A stretch of 10,796 nt of DNA from Acholeplasmatales bacterium (GTDB lineage: Bacteria > Bacillota_I > Bacilli_A > Acholeplasmatales > Anaeroplasmataceae): positions 1-10,796 of the forward strand of contig JAFPIE010000266.1 in assembly GCA_017388605.1 (NCBI GenBank), given 5' to 3'. A program made the position numbers and the translations under genes. Positions 1-6,172 of this stretch are shown here, in pieces. Numbering within the stretch: position 1 is the first letter of the stretch; the number at the start of each line of letters is the position of its first letter. A model generated the notes under the pieces. That model was given only the letters and a program-made list of their open reading frames with translations, did not search any database and was not told the DNA's origin.

Positions 1-1656
1 ACAATTATCTTCCAAACAGGATATGTTGAAAACGAGGATGATAAGAAATTTAGTGCACCAGGCGTAATTAATAAGGAAAAAGCTTATCTTTTACAAGAAA
101 AATATTCTACAAAGGAAGCTGTTTTAGCCGCATTTAAGAAATTAAATGATAAATGGAGGACACTTCTATCTACATTACATGTAGAATCGGATAATGCCAA
201 ATTTGACCGTATGGTCAATATATGGAACCAATACCAATGTATGGTTACATTTAATATGTCAAGATCTGCCTCCTACTACGAAAGTGGTACAGGTAGAGGT
301 ATGGGATTTAGAGATTCCTGCCAGGATTTACTTGGCTTCTTACATCTAATCCCAGAAAAGAGTAAAGAGCGTATTATTGATATCGCATCAATTCAATTCA
401 AGGATGGTTCAACCTACCACCAATATCAGCCTCTTACTAAGCGTGGCAATGCTGATATTGGAGGAGGATTTAATGATGATCCACTTTGGTTAATTGCTGC
501 AGTTAGCCAATATATAAAGGAAACTGGTGATTATACTATCTTAGACCATCCTACCCCATTTAATAATGAGGCAGGAAGTGAAAAGCCATTAATTGATCAC
601 CTAAGAGCTTACTTCAACTTTATCGCAACACATAAGGGTCCTCATGGATTACCACTTATTGGTAGAGCCGATTGGAATGACTGTTTAAATCTAAACTGCT
701 TCTCTAAGACTCCAGGTGAATCCTTCCAAACTGCATCCAACTTCGAGTCCGGTAAGGCTGAAAGTGTATTTATTGCAGGTATGTATGTATTATACGGAAA
801 GGAATTTGCTGAAATTCTTTCAAGAGTAGGTCACAAGAATGAGGCAGAATATGTACTTTCTGAGGTTAAAGCTGTTGAAGAGGCAACCATTAAATATGGT
901 TGGGATGGCAAGTGGTTCTTAAGAGCATACGATGCCTTCTGTAATAAGGTTGGAAGCCATGAATGCGAGGATGGACAAATCTTCGTTGAGCCACAGGGCT
1001 TCTGTACAATGGCAAGAATTGGTGAGGATTTAGGCTTTGGTAAAAAGGCCTTAGATTCCGTTCAAGAAATATTAACAAATGATTATGGTGTAGAAATCCT
1101 ACATCCATGCTATAAGGAATATCACATTGAGCTTGGTGAGGTATCAAGCTATCCAATGGGATATAAGGAAAATGGATCTGTATTCTGTCACAACAATCCT
1201 TGGATTGTTATTGCAAATACAGTGATTGGTAATAACGAAAGAGCATTTGATATCTATAAGAGAAATTGTCCTGCTTATTTAGAGGATGTTTCTGAAATAC
1301 ATAAAACTGAACCATACTGCTATAGCCAAACCATCGCTGGTAGAGATGCCAAGAACTATGGTGAGGCAAAGAATAGCTGGCTTACTGGTACAGCATCATG
1401 GACAATGTTTGCTGCAAGCCAAGCAATCCTAGGTATTAAACCAGATTATGATGGATTAAGAATTGATCCACATCTACCTAAGGAAATCAAGCATGCTACA
1501 GTTAAGCGTGTATTTAGAGGAATTACTTATAATATCACTATCAATAACAATGCCACTGGCAAGTATAAAATGATAGTTAATGATACACCTGTTGATGGAA
1601 ACTTAATTCCATTCGACAAAAATACTTCCCAGCTTAATATTGTTATTGACTTATAA
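1..1656 (+). CDS. Cellobiose phosphorylase (GH94), 5'-truncated by window edge
   Basis: Cytoplasmic enzyme that splits cellobiose with inorganic phosphate into glucose 1-phosphate and glucose, saving ATP in cellulose-oligosaccharide use. The reading frame is open from base 1, so the ATG at 211 is internal; 551 residues are visible, and since the family usually runs a little over 800 residues roughly 260 N-terminal residues (the beta-sandwich region) lie outside. Visible signatures are YYESGTGRGMGFRDSCQDLLG near residues 91-111, the YHQYQPLTKRGNADIGGGFNDDPLW stretch starting near residue 139, and GRADWNDCLNLN near 221-232, whose DWND motif carries the catalytic acid aspartate in the family. 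Near the end are EPYCYSQTIAGRD and the GEAKNSWLTGTASW motif. The C-terminal beta domain is complete and ends at TAA. Cellobiose is the best substrate guess; cellodextrin or another beta-glucobiose cannot be excluded. Convergent with the msmK-type ATPase gene, fitting sugar uptake. Confidence 0.93.
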   Translation, partial: TIIFQTGYVENEDDKKFSAPGVINKEKAYLLQEKYSTKEAVLAAFKKLNDKWRTLLSTLHVESDNAKFDRMVNIWNQYQCMVTFNMSRSASYYESGTGRGMGFRDSCQDLLGFLHLIPEKSKERIIDIASIQFKDGSTYHQYQPLTKRGNADIGGGFNDDPLWLIAAVSQYIKETGDYTILDHPTPFNNEAGSEKPLIDHLRAYFNFIATHKGPHGLPLIGRADWNDCLNLNCFSKTPGESFQTASNFESGKAESVFIAGMYVLYGKEFAEILSRVGHKNEAEYVLSEVKAVEEATIKYGWDGKWFLRAYDAFCNKVGSHECEDGQIFVEPQGFCTMARIGEDLGFGKKALDSVQEILTNDYGVEILHPCYKEYHIELGEVSSYPMGYKENGSVFCHNNPWIVIANTVIGNNERAFDIYKRNCPAYLEDVSEIHKTEPYCYSQTIAGRDAKNYGEAKNSWLTGTASWTMFAASQAILGIKPDYDGLRIDPHLPKEIKHATVKRVFRGITYNITINNNATGKYKMIVNDTPVDGNLIPFDKNTSQLNIVIDL

Positions 1657-1668
1657 TTTTTTCATATC

Positions 1669-1725
1669 CCTTCTGCAGTTCTCTCTCTCATACTTTTCAA
1701 TGCAGAAGGTCTCTCCTTGTTTTTG
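1669..1725 (+). terminator. Possible long-loop hairpin after the GH94 gene
   Basis: CCTTCTGCA at 1669-1677 is exactly complementary to TGCAGAAGG at 1701-1709, a 9-bp stem with a 23-base pyrimidine-rich loop, 12 bases after the stop codon. A T-rich stretch follows but starts only after TCTCTCC. The large loop and the interrupted T tract make it a weaker terminator than the next one; an RNA-processing or mRNA 3'-end stability role is an alternative. Confidence 0.45.
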
Positions 1726-1754
1726 TTTTAAGTGAATGACAATATTATATAAAT

Positions 1755-1797
1755 GAAGCCAAAGAGCCCCTTTGGCTTCTATTTTTTATTCTTTTTA
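1755..1797 (+). terminator. Rho-independent terminator of the GH94 transcript
   Basis: GAAGCCAAAG (1755-1764) pairs perfectly with CTTTGGCTTC (1770-1779) around a 5-base loop AGCCC. The tail TATTTTTTATTCTTTTT follows directly. A strong plus-strand intrinsic terminator; on the minus strand the tail is poor in T, so it most likely acts in one direction. Confidence 0.88.
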
Positions 1798-1826
1798 AAA
1801 AGCTAATTATTCATATATAAACATAT

Positions 1827-1864
1827 AAAAAGCCTGGAAAAACGCTAAAATCCAGGCTTTTTTT
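1827..1864. terminator. Bidirectional terminator between convergent genes
   Basis: AAAAAGCCTGGA (1827-1838) and TCCAGGCTTTTT (1851-1862) form a 12-bp perfect stem with a 12-base loop. The A-run on one side and T-run on the other give a U-rich tail on either strand, as expected for a shared terminator between converging transcripts. Confidence 0.8.
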
Positions 1865-1868
1865 GCAT

Positions 1869-1906
1869 AAAAAAACGGGTTACTTGGGGTTGGTCCTAAG
1901 TAACCC
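1869..1906 (-). terminator. Terminator of the msmK-type gene
   Basis: On the minus strand GGGTTACTT (complement of 1898-1906) pairs with AAGTAACCC (complement of 1877-1885), 9 perfect base pairs that can be extended inward with G-C and G-U pairs. A run of seven T (1869-1875) follows after one G. It begins 15 bases after the TAA stop of the ATPase gene. Confidence 0.87.
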
Positions 1907-1921
1907 TATTCAGTTGGCTAA

Positions 1922-3883
1922 TTAATCTGTAAAGCTTTTAGGTCTCTTACCGTAAAGGATGATATTATTATCCTCATCAACGATTAAAGCCTTATTTAGG
2001 TCAATATTAACCTTTACAGAATCACGTACATGATAATTCTGATCCTTAACATAGAACTTTAATTGATCATATTTAACAAGTGCATACTTATTAGCACCAT
2101 AATCCTTTACATCTAAAACCTCAGCATAGAAGCAATTATCACCTTCATTATCTGTATTGAATAATACGGATAAATGAGTTTTTAATAGCTTCTTACCCTT
2201 TGTATTGAACATCTTTTGTGCAATATCAAATGGTACATCAAATGTCATAGTATCAAACTTAAATACAAGCTTTTCCTTAGATTCAAGTACTGGAAGTACA
2301 TTGATCTTAGTTAATAAGCTAATACGGTCAATTTGATTATCCTGGCCCACAATCTTCATTTGAGCAACATTAATATCAAATCCAACCTTACCAGATAATT
2401 CCTGATCTACAGGTGTCTTTAAGAAGGCAATATCCTTACCAGCTCTAATCCAATAAAGATTCTTTTTATCTACTACTTCCTTCTTTTCAATTACACCCTC
2501 AAATTCACTACCTAAGGAAACGGCATATGTAGGTACACTAACAGATACCTTACCATCCTTTACCTCATCTACAACTGCCTTTGGTAATTGTACATGTGTA
2601 TTGAATATAGAAAGTACTCCACCAATAATTTCAGAATCATTTGTGAAATATTCAGGAACTCTTTGAATAACAGATTCCTCTGTATCAAAATCGAATAGAT
2701 GGATACGTGTTAGGTCGATAGCTACTTTAATAATATCTCCAACCTTAACATCAAAATTCGATAGCATCTTCATACGTACTTCTGTTAAAGAATCCGTAAC
2801 GAGCTCATCATTTTCCATATCTAAATCAGCATAAACGATAGTTTCAGATCCTAAAGCCTCAACAACAGTAACTCTAGCATCTAAAATATCAAGCTTTTCC
2901 TTATTCATGCTCTTGTCATAAATAAAGATATTTTCAGGTCTAATACCAACGCAAACTGCTTTGCCTTGTACAATTTCAGAATCCTTTATCTTAGGTAAAA
3001 ACTCCTTTAATAAACGAATCTTTGCAAATCCCATACTAAGATAAATAGTATCATCCTTAATTTCATAAGCGGCATTGTAGAAATTCATTTGTGGGGTACC
3101 AATGAAGCCCGCAACGAACTTATTTGCAGGATAATTATAAATATTCTTAGGTGTATCAATTTGTTGAATAAAGCCATCCTTCATAACAACAATTCTAGTA
3201 CCCATTGTCATAGCCTCTACCTGATCATGTGTAACATAGATAAATGTTGTTTGTAATCTTTGATGAAGCTTTGTAATTTCACTTCTCATGGATGCTCTTA
3301 ATTTAGCATCTAGGTTAGAAAGTGGCTCATCTAATAGGAATACCTTAGGCTTTCTTACGATAGCTCTACCTAAAGCAACTCTTTGTCTTTGTCCACCAGA
3401 TAGAGCCTTAGGCTTTCTATCAAGATATTCAGTTATATTTAAGCTGACAGCAGCTTGTTGTACTCTGTCATCAATTTCTTGGGCAGTAAGCTTTCTGAAT
3501 TCCATTTCAGGCTCACCATTCTCATCTAGTACTTGTTGACCATTCTCATCAAGTTTTGGCATAAGTACCTTGTTAATCTTTAAGCTATATGCAATGTTAT
3601 CATACACCGTCATGTGTGGGTATAACGCATAACTTTGGAATACCATTGCTATATCTCTATCCTTTGGTGCATAGTTATTAACTACCTTATCACCAATCAT
3701 TAATTCTCCTGCAGTGATTTCTTCCAATCCTGCAATCATTCTTAGCGTAGTTGACTTACCACATCCGGAAGGTCCTACGAATACAATAAATTCCTTATCC
3801 TCAATTTCCATTGAGAAATCATTAACAGCTTTAAATCCATTGTCATACACCTTATAGATGTGCTTCATACTCAAACTTGCCAT
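1922..3883 (-). CDS. msmK: MsmK/UgpC-type sugar ABC importer ATPase, extended C-terminus
   Basis: ATP-hydrolysing subunit of carbohydrate (CUT1) ABC importers, working at the cytoplasmic face; in Gram-positives one such ATPase often serves several importers, and no permease or binding protein adjoins it here. Residues 1-235 are the ABC domain: Walker A GPSGCGKST 37-45, Q83, signature LSGGQ 161-165, Walker B VFLLDEP 181-187, H219. Residues about 235-405 are the MalK-like regulatory OB/TOBE part, ending in the typical RIHLFD (393-398). Two oddities: the Q-loop to signature distance is 78 residues instead of about 52 in E. coli MalK, because of an acidic insertion near 107-133, and about 245 residues follow where such proteins normally stop. 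These contain two further TOBE-like units (see findings). Start ATG has GGAGGAG five bases upstream; stop TAA. The family call is firm, the sugar is not known. Confidence 0.93.
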   Translation of the reverse strand: MASLSMKHIYKVYDNGFKAVNDFSMEIEDKEFIVFVGPSGCGKSTTLRMIAGLEEITAGELMIGDKVVNNYAPKDRDIAMVFQSYALYPHMTVYDNIAYSLKINKVLMPKLDENGQQVLDENGEPEMEFRKLTAQEIDDRVQQAAVSLNITEYLDRKPKALSGGQRQRVALGRAIVRKPKVFLLDEPLSNLDAKLRASMRSEITKLHQRLQTTFIYVTHDQVEAMTMGTRIVVMKDGFIQQIDTPKNIYNYPANKFVAGFIGTPQMNFYNAAYEIKDDTIYLSMGFAKIRLLKEFLPKIKDSEIVQGKAVCVGIRPENIFIYDKSMNKEKLDILDARVTVVEALGSETIVYADLDMENDELVTDSLTEVRMKMLSNFDVKVGDIIKVAIDLTRIHLFDFDTEESVIQRVPEYFTNDSEIIGGVLSIFNTHVQLPKAVVDEVKDGKVSVSVPTYAVSLGSEFEGVIEKKEVVDKKNLYWIRAGKDIAFLKTPVDQELSGKVGFDINVAQMKIVGQDNQIDRISLLTKINVLPVLESKEKLVFKFDTMTFDVPFDIAQKMFNTKGKKLLKTHLSVLFNTDNEGDNCFYAEVLDVKDYGANKYALVKYDQLKFYVKDQNYHVRDSVKVNIDLNKALIVDEDNNIILYGKRPKSFTD

Positions 3884-3888
3884 TATAA

Positions 3889-3895
3889 CTCCTCC
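3889..3895 (-). promoter_or_regulatory. Ribosome binding site of the msmK-type gene
   Basis: GGAGGAG on the minus strand, five bases before the ATG. It supports the chosen start, which also begins the family-typical MASLSMKHIYKVY N-terminus. Confidence 0.85.
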
Positions 3896-3922
3896 AAGTC
3901 AAGATTTGCCTCTATCGTCCAT

Positions 3923-3951
3923 ATTTTACAACAAAAATTTTGAAATGTAAA
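3923..3951 (-). promoter_or_regulatory. Promoter of the msmK-type gene
   Basis: On the minus strand a -35 box TTTACA (complement of 3946-3951) and a -10 box TAAAAT (complement of 3923-3928) are separated by 17 bases, the sigma-A optimum. Transcription would start near 3916, giving a leader of about 30 bases. The -35 box is embedded in an operator-like element. Confidence 0.7.
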
Positions 3952-3972
3952 CGATTTACTTAAACGTTTTAG
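3947..3972. promoter_or_regulatory. Tandem operator-like repeat over the msmK promoter
   Basis: Two adjacent 13-base units, GTAAACGATTTAC (3947-3959) and TTAAACGTTTTAG (3960-3972), agree at 10 of 13 positions and share TAAACG. The second contains the CG-centred palindrome AAACGTTT, typical of LacI-family (including CcpA-like) operators; the first has GTAAA/TTTAC arms. The first unit overlaps the -35 box, which suits a repressor. The regulator is not in the window, so its identity is inference. Confidence 0.5.
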
Positions 3973-4044
3973 ATTTTTTTGCGAAATTTTTTATTTTCGA
4001 TACAAAAAGGACACTTTTGTAACGCAAACAAACGTCGTTATAAA

Positions 4045-4066
4045 AGAAAAAGGGCTTTTATGCCCT
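4045..4066 (-). terminator. Terminator of the small membrane protein gene
   Basis: On the minus strand AGGGC and GCCCT (complement of 4062-4066 and 4051-4055) form a short 5-bp GC-rich stem with a 6-base loop that includes the gene's TAA stop, followed by TTTTTCTTTT. The stem is short, so efficiency may be moderate. Confidence 0.6.
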
Positions 4067-4594
4067 ATTATCGAAACCATTTAAGAGAATTGCACCCAAA
4101 ATATCTAAGCAGAATATGAACGAGAATACAATAGATACAACCAAAAGCATAGAAATCTTCCATTCTCTTCTTATTAGCTTATGAATCATATAAGAATAAT
4201 TTCCAAAATTTGTTGTAATCATAAATATATAGGTAGTAAATACCATAATGAAGATAACTATTGGTATACCTAAATATAGGAATGGATTTAGCATAGCTGT
4301 TACAAGTAATACACCTAATATAAAATTAATGATATACCAAGGCATAAGAATAAGCTTTACAACCATTGTAGTCTTTATAGGATTCTTCTCCTCCTTAAAT
4401 ATTCCAAGGACTGCGAATATTAAAGCTACAAAAGAAAATGGTAATATGGCTAAATTGGCTATTAAACCTGCAAGTAGGAATCCTCCTATGATTTCTGAAT
4501 CTGTAAATAATAATAAAATTAACGCAACCAAATAGGGTGCTTGTGCCAAATACATGAATATGGCCTCTAAAATTAATGCTATCTTATTTTTCAT
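4058..4594 (-). CDS. Small multi-pass membrane protein of unknown function
   Basis: I do not recognise this 178-residue protein. About five hydrophobic segments can be seen: roughly residues 4-30, 34-66 (probably one long or two short helices), 78-103, 105-128 and 147-173. There is no signal peptidase site, no ATPase or enzyme motif and no conserved metal-binding cluster. A central basic loop (EEKNPIKTT, about residues 69-77) and IHKLIRREWK (about 137-146) give positive cytoplasmic loops. The ATG is preceded by GGGGG at a reasonable spacing and by a TATAAT box. It lies downstream of the znu operon on the same strand but behind that operon's terminator, so it is probably a separate unit rather than a fourth transporter component. 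The reading frame is fully open and distinctly membrane-like, so I consider it a real gene. Confidence 0.75.
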   Translation of the reverse strand: MKNKIALILEAIFMYLAQAPYLVALILLLFTDSEIIGGFLLAGLIANLAILPFSFVALIFAVLGIFKEEKNPIKTTMVVKLILMPWYIINFILGVLLVTAMLNPFLYLGIPIVIFIMVFTTYIFMITTNFGNYSYMIHKLIRREWKISMLLVVSIVFSFIFCLDILGAILLNGFDNRA

Positions 4595-4621
4595 ATTATA
4601 ATTCCCCCAAATAAACCCTAG

Positions 4622-4633
4622 ACATTATAATGT
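4622..4633. promoter_or_regulatory. -10 box within a perfect palindrome, membrane protein gene
   Basis: ACATTATAATGT is a perfect 12-base palindrome about 28 bases upstream of the start of the small membrane protein gene. It contains TATAAT on the minus strand (complement of 4624-4629). The -35 position (about TTTATT with 17-base spacing) is poor, so either the promoter is weak or it needs an activator. Palindromicity in an AT-rich -10 box may also be chance. Confidence 0.45.
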
Positions 4634-4638
4634 AATTC

Positions 4639-4672
4639 TTTAAAAAAATAAAGGACATTTTTTCATGTCCTT
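4639..4672 (-). terminator. Terminator of the zur-znuACB operon
   Basis: On the minus strand AAGGACAT and ATGTCCTT (complement of 4665-4672 and 4651-4658) form an 8-bp stem with a 6-base loop, followed by TTTATTTTTTT. It begins only five bases after the znuB stop codon. Confidence 0.85.
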
Positions 4673-4677
4673 GTATT

Positions 4678-5499
4678 TTATCTGATTCTTTTTCTAATTT
4701 TACCTATTAGAATACATATAATTAATACAACTAAATTAATAATTACAATAATACTTCCTGCAGGAGTATCAATATAATAATTTAAGATTAAGCCTAAAAA
4801 ACAACAAACGATAGAAATAATAACACTAGAAATAATGACACTTTTATAGGTTTTAAAGATCTGTCTTGCAGAAACCGTTGGGAAAATAATTAAGGAAGAT
4901 ATTAATAATGCTCCCATAACCTTCATACCGATTACTACCGTTAAGGCACATAAAATGGCAATAATAATAGAATATAATTCACTATGCTTACTTGTCGATT
5001 TAAAGAAGGTTTCATCAAAGGTTAATGCAAATATCTTATTATATAATAATATAAATGTACCAATGACAATAAGACTTAATACAACACTTAGGATTAATTC
5101 TTCTTTAGTAATTCCTAAGATACTACCATATAGATATCCTTCAATATCGATATTCGTACCCTGGGTATGAATTACAGTATATCCTATCGCAAGGGATGAT
5201 GCAGCAATAATACCAATGGCAGCATCTCCATGTATTTTATTCTTTTCGGTAAGCTTTAAAATCAATATGGCTGCAATAATTACTACTGGCATAGCTAAGG
5301 CTAAAGGTGCCCAATTTAAGGCACTTGCAATAGCGGCAGCACCAAAGCCAACGTGAGATAAGCCATCTCCAATCATAGAATTCTTCTTAAGTACCATAGA
5401 AACACCCAAAAGTGCAGCACATATAGATATCGCACCACCGACAACAAAGGCATAAACCATAAATTTATAGGAGAACATCTCAAAAATATTTAATATCAT
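4678..5499 (-). CDS. znuB: Zinc/manganese ABC importer permease ZnuB
   Basis: Membrane subunit of a metal importer of the ABC-3 family (ZnuB/AdcB/MntB type), 273 residues, a normal length for the family. It is almost wholly hydrophobic, with about eight helices. Family-typical sites are GDGLSHVGFGA near residues 44-54, the EGYLYGSILGIT stretch near 119-130 and the C-terminal DTPAGSIIV near 244-252; the tail KIRKRIR is basic and probably cytoplasmic. The ATG overlaps the stop of znuC by four bases (ATGA) and has GGAGG inside the end of znuC, so translation is coupled. Zinc is preferred over manganese because of the upstream zur-like gene, but the sequence alone does not settle it. Confidence 0.92.
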   Translation of the reverse strand: MILNIFEMFSYKFMVYAFVVGGAISICAALLGVSMVLKKNSMIGDGLSHVGFGAAAIASALNWAPLALAMPVVIIAAILILKLTEKNKIHGDAAIGIIAASSLAIGYTVIHTQGTNIDIEGYLYGSILGITKEELILSVVLSLIVIGTFILLYNKIFALTFDETFFKSTSKHSELYSIIIAILCALTVVIGMKVMGALLISSLIIFPTVSARQIFKTYKSVIISSVIISIVCCFLGLILNYYIDTPAGSIIVIINLVVLIICILIGKIRKRIR

Positions 5500-6158
5500 A
5501 GATTTGCCTCCAAATAATCATCCGTTTTACCAAAATAATAACCATCCTGTGATAAGGCTAATACCTTATTTCCAATTAAGGAATCACTATCTATATCATG
5601 TGTAATCATAATAATGGTTATATTATGACCTTCATTTAAATGCTTTAGGGTTGTATAGAATTCACTTTTCGATTTTTGATCTAGGTTGTTACTAGGCTCA
5701 TCTAAAATTAATAGATTTTCTGTTGCACATAGGCTTCTTGCAAGCAATACCTTTTGTCTTTGCCCTCCTGATAATTCAGAAAAGATTTTCTTTTTTAAAT
5801 CTGTAATCTTTAGAATTTCCATAATTTCTAAAGCCTTTTTCTTTTCATTTTTATTATAAAATGGACGAATACCAACCTTATTTATAAATCCAGACATAAT
5901 AACCTCTAAAACAGAGGCAGGGAAATTAGGATCCACTCTAGTCTCCTGTGGCATATAACCAATATTATTTGTATGATATGTAATCTTACCTTCAATAGGC
6001 TTAATAAGCCCAAGCATTCCCTTAATTAAGGTAGACTTGCCAACGCCATTTGAGCCTAAAACAATTATAAAATCCTTTTCCTCTACACGAAATGAAATAT
6101 CGTGAATTACCGCTTGCCTTTCATAGCCTAGCGACAAATGCTCTACCTCAACTAGCAT
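5496..6158 (-). CDS. znuC: Zinc/manganese ABC importer ATPase ZnuC
   Basis: ATP-hydrolysing subunit that drives the ZnuB permease, 220 residues. All ABC motifs are intact: Walker A GSNGVGKST 35-43, Q71 in GYMPQE, signature LSGGQ 129-133, Walker B LLILDEP 149-155 and H187 in MITHD. Its organisation (short protein, PQE Q-loop, DEPSNNLD) fits the metal-importer ATPases AdcC/ZnuC. The start ATG is preceded by AAAGGAGGT about six bases upstream, in the 14-base gap after znuA. The stop is TGA and overlaps the znuB start; this also shows that TGA is read as stop here. Confidence 0.93.
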   Translation of the reverse strand: MLVEVEHLSLGYERQAVIHDISFRVEEKDFIIVLGSNGVGKSTLIKGMLGLIKPIEGKITYHTNNIGYMPQETRVDPNFPASVLEVIMSGFINKVGIRPFYNKNEKKKALEIMEILKITDLKKKIFSELSGGQRQKVLLARSLCATENLLILDEPSNNLDQKSKSEFYTTLKHLNEGHNITIIMITHDIDSDSLIGNKVLALSQDGYYFGKTDDYLEANL

Positions 6159-6172
6159 AGGCTACCTCCTTT

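Noticed and set aside
211..213. ATG at 211 as start of the GH94 protein
   Set aside because: The same frame is open to base 1 and the upstream residues continue the enzyme, so the gene is merely cut by the window edge.
890..1156. Minus-strand open frame inside the GH94 gene (88 residues)
   Set aside because: Lies wholly antisense to a strongly conserved enzyme; composition is His/Pro/Arg-rich as expected of a shadow frame, with no family resemblance.
3288..3539. Plus-strand open frame inside the msmK-type gene (83 residues)
   Set aside because: Antisense to the ABC signature and Walker B region, no ribosome binding site or recognisable domain.
4248..4535. Plus-strand open frame opposite the small membrane protein (95 residues)
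   Set aside because: The minus-strand frame is longer, starts and stops between a promoter-like box and a terminator, and is clearly membrane-like; the plus frame is its mirror.
4955..5170. Plus-strand open frame opposite znuB
   Set aside because: Shadow of a conserved permease gene.
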